A stretch of 64,000 nt of DNA. Origin: Metabacillus malikii (GTDB lineage: Bacteria > Bacillota > Bacilli > Bacillales > Bacillaceae). Position 1 is the stretch's first letter; each line of letters starts with the position of its first letter. This document shows, one piece after another, positions 37,844 to 46,608 of this stretch. The notes beneath the pieces are model-generated. The model saw only the letters and a list, made by a program, of their open reading frames with translations, was not told the origin of the DNA and did no database searches. Both the position numbers and the translations under genes were made by a program. The stretch is from positions 62,001-126,000 of the forward strand of contig NZ_JAUSUD010000012.1 in assembly GCF_030813355.1 (NCBI RefSeq), written 5' to 3'.

Positions 37844-39824
37844 ATGAGAATCAATCACAATATCGCAGCTTTAAACACTTACCGTCAATTAAACACAGCT
37901 TCAACTGCACAATCTAAATCAATGGAGAAATTATCTTCTGGTCTTCGTATCAACAAAGCTGGAGATGACGCTGCTGGTTTAGCAATCTCTGAGAAAATGC
38001 GTGGACAAATTCGTGGTTTAGATATGGCAGCTAAAAACTCTCAAGATGGAATTTCACTAATCCAAACTGCAGAGGGTGCTTTAAACGAAACTCATGATAT
38101 TCTTCAACGTATGCGTGAATTAGCTGTTCAAGCTTCTAATGATACAAATACAACATCAGACCGTGAAGAAATACAAAAAGAAATTAACCAAATGACATCT
38201 GAAATTAATCGTATTGGTAATACAACAGAGTTTAATACACAAAAACTTTTGGATGGTAATAAAGCATCTGATGCAAAAGCTTCAGTTACTGGTAAAGACA
38301 TTTCTAGTTCATTTGCAACTGATATTGCTGCAACATCTATTGAATTAAATGGTCAAAATATTGCTTTAAATGCTACAAATACTTTAGATGCAACTACTGC
38401 GGTAGATATTAATGCTATTGTTACTGCATTACAATCTGATATTAACGCTGTATATGATGGTACTGCACATAATGCATTAACATTTACTGTTAAAAATGAT
38501 GGAGATGCTCTTGTAATTGAATCTGATAAGGCTGGGGCTGGCTCTGCTGTTCAAATTAAAGCTAATGCAGATACAGCAGCATTAGGGTTAACAAAAGATG
38601 CAACAACAGATGCTAGTAAATCTGCAGGATCACTTCAATTCCAAATTGGGGCAAATGAGAACCAAAGTTTAACATTAGATATTGCTGATATGAGAGCAGA
38701 AGCGTTAGGCATTTCAACTGCGAATACGTCTGCTGACTCTAAATTAGCTGTAACAGATGGTACTAGTAGTGCTACTTCTGAAGAAGCTCTAAGTGTTTTA
38801 ACACATGAAGATGCTTCTGCTACAGTAACAAAAATTCAATCAGCAATTGACAAAGTGTCTGCTGAACGTTCTAAACTTGGTGCAAACCAAAACCGTTTAG
38901 AGCACACTATCAACAACCTAAGCACATCTTCTGAAAACCTAACTGCTGCGGAATCTCGTATCCGTGACGTAGATTATGCTTTAGCTGCATAAGCAGTGAC
39001 AAGCACAGTCGTCCTAGCTGGTAACGGCTAGAGATCATTATCGGGTGAATTGCTGGAAACCCCTTAGAGCTTTTCTTACCACAACGTAGTTGGAAACGAC
39101 AAGCGTGATGGTTTGAAAAAAGAAAAGATATGGGCAATCAGCAGCCAAGCTCCTGTCTCGAAAGAGTGGAGAAGGTTCAACGACTAGGATAAACCATCTA
39201 AAAGCTAAGCTCAAGATGATGAAATCCATAGGTGAAACAGTGTACATCAGCATTGTGAATCCGAAGTGCCCGACCCCTACTAGAATAATAAAGGGTGAAG
39301 ATATAGTCTGGTCATTTGTGAAAGCAAATGTTCGCACGATGGCGAAAGAAATGATGAACCAAACTAAGAATTCTATTCTTTCTCAAGCAGCACAAGCAAT
39401 GTTGGCTCAATCTAATCAATTGCCTCAAGGTGTATTACAACTTTTGAGATAATGATTAAAGGGCGTCTAGCTTGGTAACGAGCTAGAGGATAACTGGGTG
39501 AATTGCTGGAACTTCCTAAAGCTTCATCAACTACAACGTAACTGGAAACGGTCAGCGTGAAGGTCTGAAAATGATGAAGATTGTAACAATGGATAATCAG
39601 CAGCCAAGCTCCTGTGGGGAAACTCTGGAGAAGGTTCAACGACTAGAGAACACGGTCTAAGGTGAAGACTATGACTATGAATCTCGTAGGGCAGTGCAAA
39701 CTGTTCGAAGTGCTCAGCTCCATGAAAGTTATGGATGAAGATATAGTCTATTCTGTAATCGAAAGATACAGTCGCAAAGCAAGCGAACCAACAACCACAA
39801 GGAGTACTTCAATTACTTCGTTAA
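37844..39824 (+). CDS. hag: Flagellin, gene split by two group I introns
   Basis: Three exons are inferred: 37844-38974 (377 codons), 39339-39407 (23 codons) and 39780-39824 (14 codons plus stop), giving about 414 residues. Exon 1 holds the N-terminal D0/D1 ([43 protein letters not shown]), the variable domain (about 150-310) and the C-terminal D1 to RIRDVD. Exon 2 is MAKEMMNQ...AMLA, exon 3 [14 protein letters not shown]. Without removal of intron 1 the message stops after DVDYALAA and lacks the D0 helix needed for export and polymerisation. Without removal of intron 2 translation gives [14 protein letters not shown] instead of exon 3, nearly the same end. It is driven by SigD with a CsrA-regulated leader. 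Confidence 0.9.
38975..39338 (+). ncRNA. Group I intron 1 in the flagellin gene (364 nt, no ORF)
   Basis: It interrupts DVD|MAKEMM between codons. The exon ends in U (GAU) and the intron ends in G. GAU pairs with GUC at 39008-39010 with the U-G wobble at the splice site, and the P1 extension UAUGCUU pairs with AAGCACA (39001-39007) apart from one A-C mismatch. The core has the P2 hairpin CTAGC-GCTAG, GGGTGAATTGCTGGAAACCC, AATCAGCAGCCAAGCTCCTG, GTTCAACGACTA and GAAGATATAGTC; GACUA/UAGUC form P7. A GAAA-capped hairpin lies just before the 3' end. The frame meets a stop (38990-38992) before the core, keeping ribosomes out. Confidence 0.9.
39408..39779 (+). ncRNA. Group I intron 2 in the flagellin gene (372 nt, no ORF)
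   Basis: It interrupts MLA|QANQQ between codons. The exon end GCU pairs with GGC at 39462-39464 (U-G at the splice site); CAAUC at the intron start pairs with GAUU-AAA-G (39454-39461). The core repeats the motifs of intron 1 (GGGTGAATTGCTGGAA, AATCAGCAGCCAAGCTCCTG, GTTCAACGACTAGA, GAAGATATAGTCT), and ATC-GAAA-GAT caps the last hairpin before the terminal G at 39779. Its first 45 bases encode [14 protein letters not shown] and a stop (39450-39452), a copy of the flagellin C-terminus. Confidence 0.85.
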
Positions 39825-39833
39825 TATTAGTGG

Positions 39834-39868
39834 GGGATACCGGAGATATTCTTCGGTATCCTTTTTTG
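39834..39868 (+). terminator. Terminator of the split flagellin gene
   Basis: GGATACCG (39835-39842) pairs with CGGTATCC (39854-39861), followed by TTTTTT. Confidence 0.9.
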
Positions 39869-39898
39869 TGCATTTGACCGTAAAAGGAGAATAGAATA

Positions 39899-41743
39899 AT
39901 GAGGATTAATCATAATATTCCTGCATTAAACACATATCGCCAATTAACTAGTGCTACTGGTGCACAGTCAAAGTCAATGAGTAAATTATCGTCAGGTCTG
40001 CGTATTAATCAAGCGGGTGATGATGCAGCAGGTTTAGCAATTTCCGAAAAAATGCGAGGGCAAATTCGCGGCTTAGATATGGCTACAAAAAATTCACAAG
40101 ACGGTATTTCATTAATTCAAACTGCCGAAGGGGCTTTGAATGAAACACATGATATATTACAGCGAATGCGTGAACTAGCAACACAAGCAGCTAATGACAC
40201 AAATACCCAAACTGATCGTAAGGAGATTCAAAAGGAAATTAATCAATTAACATCAGAGGTTAATAGAATTGGTAATACGACTGAATTCAACACAAAAAAA
40301 ATATTAAATGCAGGTGTCAGTGATGCTACTACTGTTAATAATATTTTGGACGGAATAAAGAATAAAGGCTGGTTAACACAAGCAGAAGATCGTATCTTTG
40401 CTGAATATGGATTAAAGGGGAATGGTGAAAACCTTAAAATTATCCTAAAATCAGATTCACCAGGAGGAACAGCTGCTTACGTAACAGGCTCGACAGGTAC
40501 GACCGACCAATCCTTAACAATAGATATCAATGATTTTACCCCAAGTTCCGGTGATAGCGGTGATAATGGATCAGGCGGTGGGAACTATAGTGATCGAGTT
40601 CTTGCGCATGAAATGGTCCACGCAGTTATGAATTCAGAATTTGGTGTAGAAGCTACAATCGACATGGCAAAGTGGTTCAAGGAAGGTTCAGCTGAGTTTA
40701 TACATGGTGGAGACGAGCGTTTAGAATATTATATTTCTGACGGTGCTGGTGGGTTTGATTCTGCAAAAGTAAATGATATGGTTACAAGAGCAACAGCGCT
40801 TCTAAATGGTGCTGAATGGAATGGTGACAGTAAAGATTACGCTGCAGGCTATATGATTGTAAAGTACTTAAATTACGAGATAACCGCAAACGTTGGAAGT
40901 ACTAATATTAAGGAATTAATGACTGATATTAAAGGCTTAGTAGGTTCGAATACAGGAAATGATGCACTAAAAACAGCGATAGCTAATACTACAGGTGAAA
41001 ACTATTCTGATTTTGTTTCCAGTTTTTCATCTCTAGATGCAACATCTGTTGCAAATTTCATTAATTTCACAGCTGGAGATGAGGCTGACACAGGTGCAGT
41101 TGGTGGCTCTGACTACGGGAACCCAGCTTTAAATGCGGAAAATGTTTTTGATAATACAACTGGTGTAACTGCAGGTCAAATATCAAAGAATTTTAATGCA
41201 ACACTCCCTGACGCAAATAGTGTTTCTTCGTCGATTGTATTACAAGTAGGTGCGAATGCTGGACAGAGCTTTACAATCGACCTAAAGGATATGCGGGCTG
41301 ACGCTCTAAATATTAGTGGTGGTTCAGGAGAGCAAGTTACAGCTGATGATGGCATTACAAAAGCGTATTATACTGCAATTGACCAATCTGATACCTCTAA
41401 TGGTGTTACAAATGGAACAGATAATGAGATTGTTGAATATGCGTTAGATGTAAGTACACATGAGAAAGCGACAGCGGCGATTAAAGTATATGATGATGCG
41501 ATAAAGTCAGTGTCTTCTTTCCGTTCGGAATTGGGGTCATATCAAAATCGGTTGGAACATACAATTAACAACTTGACTACATCATCAGAGAACCTTACTA
41601 CCGCGGAATCACGAGTACGTGATGTAGATTTGGCAAAAGAAATGATGACTCAAACGAAGAATTCAATTCTTTCTCAAGCAGCACAAGCAATGTTGGCTCA
41701 ATCAAATCAGATGCCTCAAGGAGTTTTACAGCTTCTTCGTTAA
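39899..41743 (+). CDS. Proteolytic flagellin (flagellinolysin)
   Basis: 614 residues. The ends are normal flagellin: N-terminal [16 protein letters not shown] through [15 protein letters not shown] (about 1-137) and C-terminal D1/D0 from about 480 to [11 protein letters not shown]. The variable region (about 140-400) holds a zinc metallopeptidase: [10 protein letters not shown] near 236 (HExxH) and a downstream WFKEGSAEF whose Glu is the likely third ligand. Flagellins with this insertion are known as flagellinolysins and can make enzymatically active filaments. AAAGGAGA precedes the ATG. No SigD promoter is visible in the 74 bases after the first flagellin, so read-through is likely and would make it a minor filament component. 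It has no intron. Confidence 0.93.
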   Translation: MRINHNIPALNTYRQLTSATGAQSKSMSKLSSGLRINQAGDDAAGLAISEKMRGQIRGLDMATKNSQDGISLIQTAEGALNETHDILQRMRELATQAANDTNTQTDRKEIQKEINQLTSEVNRIGNTTEFNTKKILNAGVSDATTVNNILDGIKNKGWLTQAEDRIFAEYGLKGNGENLKIILKSDSPGGTAAYVTGSTGTTDQSLTIDINDFTPSSGDSGDNGSGGGNYSDRVLAHEMVHAVMNSEFGVEATIDMAKWFKEGSAEFIHGGDERLEYYISDGAGGFDSAKVNDMVTRATALLNGAEWNGDSKDYAAGYMIVKYLNYEITANVGSTNIKELMTDIKGLVGSNTGNDALKTAIANTTGENYSDFVSSFSSLDATSVANFINFTAGDEADTGAVGGSDYGNPALNAENVFDNTTGVTAGQISKNFNATLPDANSVSSSIVLQVGANAGQSFTIDLKDMRADALNISGGSGEQVTADDGITKAYYTAIDQSDTSNGVTNGTDNEIVEYALDVSTHEKATAAIKVYDDAIKSVSSFRSELGSYQNRLEHTINNLTTSSENLTTAESRVRDVDLAKEMMTQTKNSILSQAAQAMLAQSNQMPQGVLQLLR

Positions 41744-41754
41744 ATTTGAATACC

Positions 41755-41797
41755 GGAAAGGAACTCTAGTTTATCTATAGCTCCTTTCCTACTTTTA
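41755..41797 (+). terminator. Terminator after flagellinolysin gene
   Basis: GGAAAGGA (41755-41762) pairs with TCCTTTCC (41782-41789), extended by an imperfect inner stem and followed by a T-containing tail. Confidence 0.75.
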
Positions 41798-42324
41798 GAT
41801 TACTATTGGCTTTAAAGAATGTGTACATTTGGAATTTGTACAAAAGTAGACTGAATGGCTTATTGCAATCTTTCTTTTTAAGATTAATAGATGACCACAT
41901 TTAGTACACTTTTCGTAAAGTGAGACACTCATTGAATTCAACTCCTTTTATAAAAACGTTACAATGTAAATTATATATGTTATAGCTTGAAACAGTCATT
42001 TTGTATACAACCTCTTGAATGTACATCTGCTAACTTCTCGTATGAAAAGCATACTATATTCTTCAAGAAATCACAGAATTACGATGGCTTTCTTCTATTT
42101 ACTGATAAATTGAACTAATAGAGAAAATAAAGTTATATATTGAACAGATGGTGTAAGAATGCTTATATTTGTTTTAACTTTTGTGACGATGACTTTCCAT
42201 GTTTATGAAAGATTAGATAATGGAAAGTAACAATGGCCAAATTATGAAAACGTGAAACCAGGATACGAATAAAAAGAGTATTTCTTCTTATCAACATAAT
42301 CCATAAGGTATATACTTTATTAGT
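41798..42324. other. Gene-free A/T-rich stretch beside the homing endonuclease
   Basis: About 530 bases with no convincing gene. The only framed item is a 23-codon ATG frame near 42159 (MLIFVLTFVTM...) with a weak ribosome site, possibly a gene remnant. No intron-core motifs are seen here. The endonuclease stop is at its right edge and no clear terminator follows that gene. Confidence 0.5.
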
Positions 42325-43182
42325 TCATAGAAGACCATTTTTCCTCAATTCTTTTATCTTATAAACAATTGACCAATAACTTCTTCCCAACTCTTTAGCA
42401 ATTTCGTCATCAGTATAAGCTAGTTGTTTTAAAGCAATTAATTTTGTTATTTCCTCATTTGTATAATTTTTAAATCTAGTTGAATTTGACTCAATAACAT
42501 GATAATCAGGATATAAAGCCTGCAGTTTTTCTTTTTCAATATGAAATCTGTATTCCCAGTCAAATTTATACTTCATACTTCTACAATGATGCATAGCTTT
42601 TTTTACTGTGTTTAAGAATTTATATACATCCCTTGTTTTGGTCATCTTTAAAATGTATCCATAACCATCATTTCTTTTATTAAGCTTTAATTCATACTGA
42701 AAAGTTTGTAGGATAAACTTCTGAAGTATTTCTAATTCATCTTTTCTATAGCATTGTAGATAGAAAGCAATTGAGGGCATTAAATATATGAGTTTCTTTC
42801 TTTTATTTATTCTTTTACTCAATATGAGTGATCCATCATCTAAATATAGGACGATTAAGAAGTAGATTGAGGTACAATGTTCGAGTAACTTTGGAGGTAT
42901 ATGTTTCAGTCCATCCTTATCATAAAAATACGGATATAAATCTGTAAACAATGGTAGAGACTTTGAACGAAGTGTTTGACTCCTATTAGTAATGTATAAA
43001 TAATTTGAAAGTTGTTCGCATTTCCACATGCGATATTCTAGTTGCTTAGGACTGAAATGTTCTCTATAGCTATTGTTCTTTCTTCGAGAACCTTTATATA
43101 TCTTAGTTATTTCGCCATCGCCAATAATACTTGCAAGCAAAATACCTTTTTCTTTATTGTTTAACACATTTAAAAACTCCAT
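42325..43182 (-). CDS. Free-standing LAGLIDADG homing endonuclease with Myb-like tail
   Basis: 285 residues. Two LAGLIDADG helices are visible, ILLASIIGDGEI (about 14-25) and LIVLYLDDGSL (about 109-119), each ending in the catalytic acidic pair region, so it should act as a monomer on a long asymmetric site. The C-terminus (about 237-285) is a Myb/SANT-like helix bundle, YTNEEITKLIAL...DDEIAKELGRSYWSIVYKIKEL, probably for DNA recognition. GAGGTG lies 7 bases before the ATG, so it is independently translated. It is not inside an intron but lies 2.5 kb from two ORF-less group I introns, which it may mobilise in trans. Confidence 0.88.
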   Translation of the reverse strand: MEFLNVLNNKEKGILLASIIGDGEITKIYKGSRRKNNSYREHFSPKQLEYRMWKCEQLSNYLYITNRSQTLRSKSLPLFTDLYPYFYDKDGLKHIPPKLLEHCTSIYFLIVLYLDDGSLILSKRINKRKKLIYLMPSIAFYLQCYRKDELEILQKFILQTFQYELKLNKRNDGYGYILKMTKTRDVYKFLNTVKKAMHHCRSMKYKFDWEYRFHIEKEKLQALYPDYHVIESNSTRFKNYTNEEITKLIALKQLAYTDDEIAKELGRSYWSIVYKIKELRKNGLL

Positions 43183-43439
43183 GTCATAACACCTCGATAA
43201 ATAGTCGTAGACCTATCCTATATCTATAATATCAAACGAATGTTCGCCTTTAGTTACAGATAAATTAAATTAGTGTAAATGATTTTTAATTGTGTTAATA
43301 AATGTTAATGGTTATTAATGCAAATGCTAACTTAAAACCCATGTAGAATAGAAACTGGATGAATTGGAAAAAAGCATAGCATCCAGGATAACGTATTAAT
43401 GATTTTTTAATAAATAACACATGAAACGGATGGTGCCAC

Positions 43440-43685
43440 ATGAACAAAGATAGCAATCAAGAAAAAGATTTCTTAAAGGAACAGCTTGAATGGACAAAAG
43501 AACAAATTCAAATATTAGATAAAATAGATAACAAGCTCCACGAAATGAAAGCAATTGCAGTCTATGTAACTGAACATTCACTCATACATGAGGAAACTAA
43601 GAAATTTCAAGCCCAGTTACTAGAATTACAAAACGATGTAAAACTATTAGAAAAGCAGCTCTATTATAATCAATTACCAAATTAA
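43440..43685 (+). CDS. Small coiled-coil protein of unknown function
   Basis: 81 residues, no membrane or secretion signal. Two helical, highly charged segments (about 8-42 and 50-76) suggest a coiled coil. GGATGGTG lies upstream of the ATG. It lies between the homing endonuclease and the SigD promoter of flaG. No family is recognised; a flagellar or chaperone role is only suggested by position. Confidence 0.6.
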   Translation: MNKDSNQEKDFLKEQLEWTKEQIQILDKIDNKLHEMKAIAVYVTEHSLIHEETKKFQAQLLELQNDVKLLEKQLYYNQLPN

Positions 43686-43720
43686 TTCATCAACTTCCCT
43701 CCAAAGTTCCACCAAACTAT

Positions 43721-43747
43721 TAAACATCCCCATCTACTAACCGATAT
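43721..43747 (+). promoter_or_regulatory. SigD promoter of flaG-fliD-fliS-fliT
   Basis: TAAA (43721-43724), 15 nt, ACCGATAT (43740-43747), 33 bases before the flaG start. Confidence 0.9.
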
Positions 43748-43780
43748 AAACACTAGATAAAACTTACGAGGAGTGTTCCT

Positions 43781-44131
43781 ATGTCGGTAGATAAACTAAA
43801 TTCACTGCCAGCACTTCACAACTATGAAACGACAAAACAGACCAGTGAAATTCCAGCACCAGAATCAACTAGAGTTGATAGCACACAACTACCATATAAA
43901 CAACCATCTAAAGAAGAGATGGAAGGAGTCATCGCTGGGATAAACGAGATGCTCCAACCAGCTAACACACATATTAAGTTTGAACTACATGAAAAACTAA
44001 ATGAATACTACGTAACAATTGTCGATAACAACACAGACGAAGTAGTCAGAGAGATTCCATCGAAAAAATGGCTCGATATCTATGCAGCGATGACAGATTT
44101 TGTAGGACTCATCGTCGATAAAAAAATCTAG
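43781..44131 (+). CDS. flaG: FlaG family flagellar protein
   Basis: 116 residues. The disordered N-terminal half is followed by the FlaG domain HIKFELHEKLNEYYVTIVDNNTDEVVREIPSKKWLDIYAAM. FlaG proteins affect filament length and are normally encoded just ahead of fliD. GAGGAGTG lies before the ATG. Confidence 0.9.
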   Translation: MSVDKLNSLPALHNYETTKQTSEIPAPESTRVDSTQLPYKQPSKEEMEGVIAGINEMLQPANTHIKFELHEKLNEYYVTIVDNNTDEVVREIPSKKWLDIYAAMTDFVGLIVDKKI

Positions 44132-44143
44132 GGAGGTCCTATT

Positions 44144-46192
44144 ATGGCGTTAAGAATAGGTGGACTTGCTAGTGGAATGGATACAGATTCAATTGTAGCC
44201 GATTTAATGAAGGCAGAACGAATTCCACTAGATAAATTAACAAAAAATAAAACAACAATTGAATGGCAACGGGATGCCTACAGAGAGATGAATACATTAC
44301 TATTAAACTTTCGTAACCAAACATTTGATACGAAGCTATCATCTACTTTTGCTGCGCGGACTGTTACATCGTCAATGGAAAGTAAAGTGACTGCAGTTGC
44401 AAAAGGTGCAGCAGGACTGTCATCATTTAACATCTCACAAATTAGCCAATTAGCAACAGCGGCTACTAAAGTTAATGCCGGTGCGGTATCTAAAACAGGT
44501 TCAAAGATTGATGCATCTGCAAGTCTATATAGTATGAAGGATAATTTTCAATATCCTAATAACTTTGGCTGGAAAACAGGTAGTGTAGAGTCACAATCTA
44601 AAACAGCTGAAGCAGATGGTAAAGTACACAATTTGACACTAGCTGAAGGAATTACCATTCAAGATATCGCTACTAGTGCTTCAGTCAAAGTAAATGGTAA
44701 ATCTTTTACTGTTAATACGGACATAAACACGCTTAAAACAGGTGAAGTTCATCTTGCTGAAAATGGAACTTTAACATTTTTCGATGACGTTAAAAAGGGA
44801 AGCACGATAAAGGTTGATTACGCAGCATCTAACCGTGTCGAAACTTTTAAACGTACAGAAAGTTTTAAAGAAATACAATTATCGAGAAAATTACCAGCAT
44901 TAGCAGATGGTACGGAAGTGAAGATAACTGTAGGTGGCACAACTTATACAAATAGTGGCACAAATAAAAATGAGATACTAGATTCAGGTGGAAATGTTTT
45001 TGCTAAAATTGATAATGATGGAAAAATTACATTTGAAGCGCAACAGCCTAAAGACACAGAAGTTAAGGTATCATATCAACAAAAATACTTTTCATTTGAT
45101 GTCGGTTCTCATACATCGAAAGGACTTGTAAATGAACGAATCCTTGTCCAAGATACAGAATCTCTTAATACAGCATTAAATAAAATTAACTCTTCGAATG
45201 TTGGCTTGTCTGCATTTTATGATGAGTATAAAGACCAAGTAACGCTAACGAGAAAAGAAACTGGTGATTTTAATAACGGTGGAGCTGAAATTATTACGAC
45301 TTCAGGGTTCCTAAATGATGTTTTACGATTTAAGAGTGGCACTGAATCTGGTGGGACAAACGCTGAATTCACAATCAACGGCCTCACAACACAGCGGACA
45401 TCGAATACCTTTGAAATGAACGGCGTAACCTTCACATTAAAGGATAAATTAAATGCTGCAGGTGGAACAGATGAGCCTGCTATTTCAATTAACGTTGCGA
45501 ATGACACAGATAAAGTCATTGAAAACATTACGAAATATATCAATTCATACAATGAACTTGTTGATAAAATTCAAAAGAAGGTTAATGAGGAAAAATATAA
45601 AGATTATCAACCTCTAACAGATACAGAGCGAGAAGGTCTAACAGATAAGCAACAAGAAAAGTGGGAAGAAATGTCTAGAAGTGGCTTGCTACGCAGAGAT
45701 TCTATGCTAACAAATCTACTTACAAATATGCGTACTAGCATATATACACCAGTTAGTGGCTCTAAAACTGACTCTAACTATAAACAAATGTCAAGTATTG
45801 GAATTACAACTACTGCAAATTACAATGATGCAAAATTAGTTATCGATGAAGATAAATTACGTGCAGCAATAGAAGATAATCCAGATGCAGTTCAACAGCT
45901 ATTTACAAGCGATGGCTCGACAACTGGCGAAAAGGGAATCTTGAACAGACTTTATGACAACCTAACTACAACTATGAACAACATCAAGACAAAAGCAGGG
46001 AATGCGAATGCAACGAACGATACGTTTACATTAGGAAAGAATTTAAACAGAATTGAAAGCTCCATTGATCGCTTTGAAGACCGTCTAACAAAAATTGAAA
46101 GCCGCTATTGGGCACAATTCACAGCAATGGAAAAAGCAATTCAAAAGTCAAATTCACAAATGTCTTACTTATCATCGTATTTCGCACAATAA
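44144..46192 (+). CDS. fliD: Flagellar filament cap FliD
   Basis: 682 residues, longer than B. subtilis FliD (about 500). The N-terminus RIGGLASGMDTDSIVADLMKAERIPLDKL is diagnostic; the C-terminal part ends in the coiled coil LNRIESSIDRFEDRLTKIESRYWAQFTAMEKAIQKSNSQMSYLSSYFAQ. The extra length is in the surface-exposed middle (about 130-330), a region known to vary. It caps the growing filament and folds exported flagellin. Confidence 0.95.
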   Translation: MALRIGGLASGMDTDSIVADLMKAERIPLDKLTKNKTTIEWQRDAYREMNTLLLNFRNQTFDTKLSSTFAARTVTSSMESKVTAVAKGAAGLSSFNISQISQLATAATKVNAGAVSKTGSKIDASASLYSMKDNFQYPNNFGWKTGSVESQSKTAEADGKVHNLTLAEGITIQDIATSASVKVNGKSFTVNTDINTLKTGEVHLAENGTLTFFDDVKKGSTIKVDYAASNRVETFKRTESFKEIQLSRKLPALADGTEVKITVGGTTYTNSGTNKNEILDSGGNVFAKIDNDGKITFEAQQPKDTEVKVSYQQKYFSFDVGSHTSKGLVNERILVQDTESLNTALNKINSSNVGLSAFYDEYKDQVTLTRKETGDFNNGGAEIITTSGFLNDVLRFKSGTESGGTNAEFTINGLTTQRTSNTFEMNGVTFTLKDKLNAAGGTDEPAISINVANDTDKVIENITKYINSYNELVDKIQKKVNEEKYKDYQPLTDTEREGLTDKQQEKWEEMSRSGLLRRDSMLTNLLTNMRTSIYTPVSGSKTDSNYKQMSSIGITTTANYNDAKLVIDEDKLRAAIEDNPDAVQQLFTSDGSTTGEKGILNRLYDNLTTTMNNIKTKAGNANATNDTFTLGKNLNRIESSIDRFEDRLTKIESRYWAQFTAMEKAIQKSNSQMSYLSSYFAQ

Positions 46193-46206
46193 AGGAGTGA
46201 AACGAA

Positions 46207-46608
46207 ATGGCAATGAATAACCCATACGCAGCATATCAACAAAACTCAGTCACCACAGCATCACCAGGTGAAGTGACATTAATGCTTTATAACGGCTGTA
46301 TTAAATTTATTAAACAAGCAAAAGCCGCAATGGAAAATAAACAAATTGAAGAGAAAAACACAAACATCCAAAAGGCACAAAAAATCATTACAGAACTAAT
46401 GGTTACATTAAACATGGATGTTGAAATTTCAAAAAACTTATCAGTGATGTATGACTATATAAACTATCGTCTTACTGAAGCAAATGTTAAAAATGATGAT
46501 TCAATCTTAGTTGAAATAGAAGGTTTAGTTGTTGAGTTCCGTGATACGTGGAAAGAAGTCATCAAAATGAACCGTCAACTGCAACACGGTCAAGGTGGAC
46601 AAGCGTAG
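46207..46608 (+). CDS. fliS: Flagellin export chaperone FliS
   Basis: 133 residues. It has NPYAAYQQNSVTTASPGEVTLMLYNGCIKFIKQAKAAM and the helical bundle to MNRQLQHGQGGQA. FliS binds the flagellin C-terminal D0 helix, the part rebuilt by splicing in the split flagellin gene. AAAGGAGTG lies before the ATG. Confidence 0.95.
   Translation: MAMNNPYAAYQQNSVTTASPGEVTLMLYNGCIKFIKQAKAAMENKQIEEKNTNIQKAQKIITELMVTLNMDVEISKNLSVMYDYINYRLTEANVKNDDSILVEIEGLVVEFRDTWKEVIKMNRQLQHGQGGQA

Noticed and set aside
37844-38992. A shorter 382-residue flagellin ending in DVDYALAA
   Set aside because: This is exon 1 running into intron 1. It lacks the D0 C-terminal helix present in exons 2 and 3, so it is not a functional flagellin by itself.
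39216-39452. A 78-codon reading frame covering the end of intron 1 and exon 2 as a separate gene
   Set aside because: Its first part lies inside intron 1 core and its second part is flagellin exon 2 plus the mimic; there is no ribosome site, so it is a by-product of the split gene.
41798-42324. A third intron or hidden gene in the gap before the homing endonuclease
   Set aside because: None of the group I core boxes is present and the longest plausible frame is 23 codons.
43220-43260. LexA-like box near CGAATGTTCG upstream of the endonuclease
   Set aside because: It does not match the CGAAC-N4-GTTCG pattern of Bacillus LexA sites.
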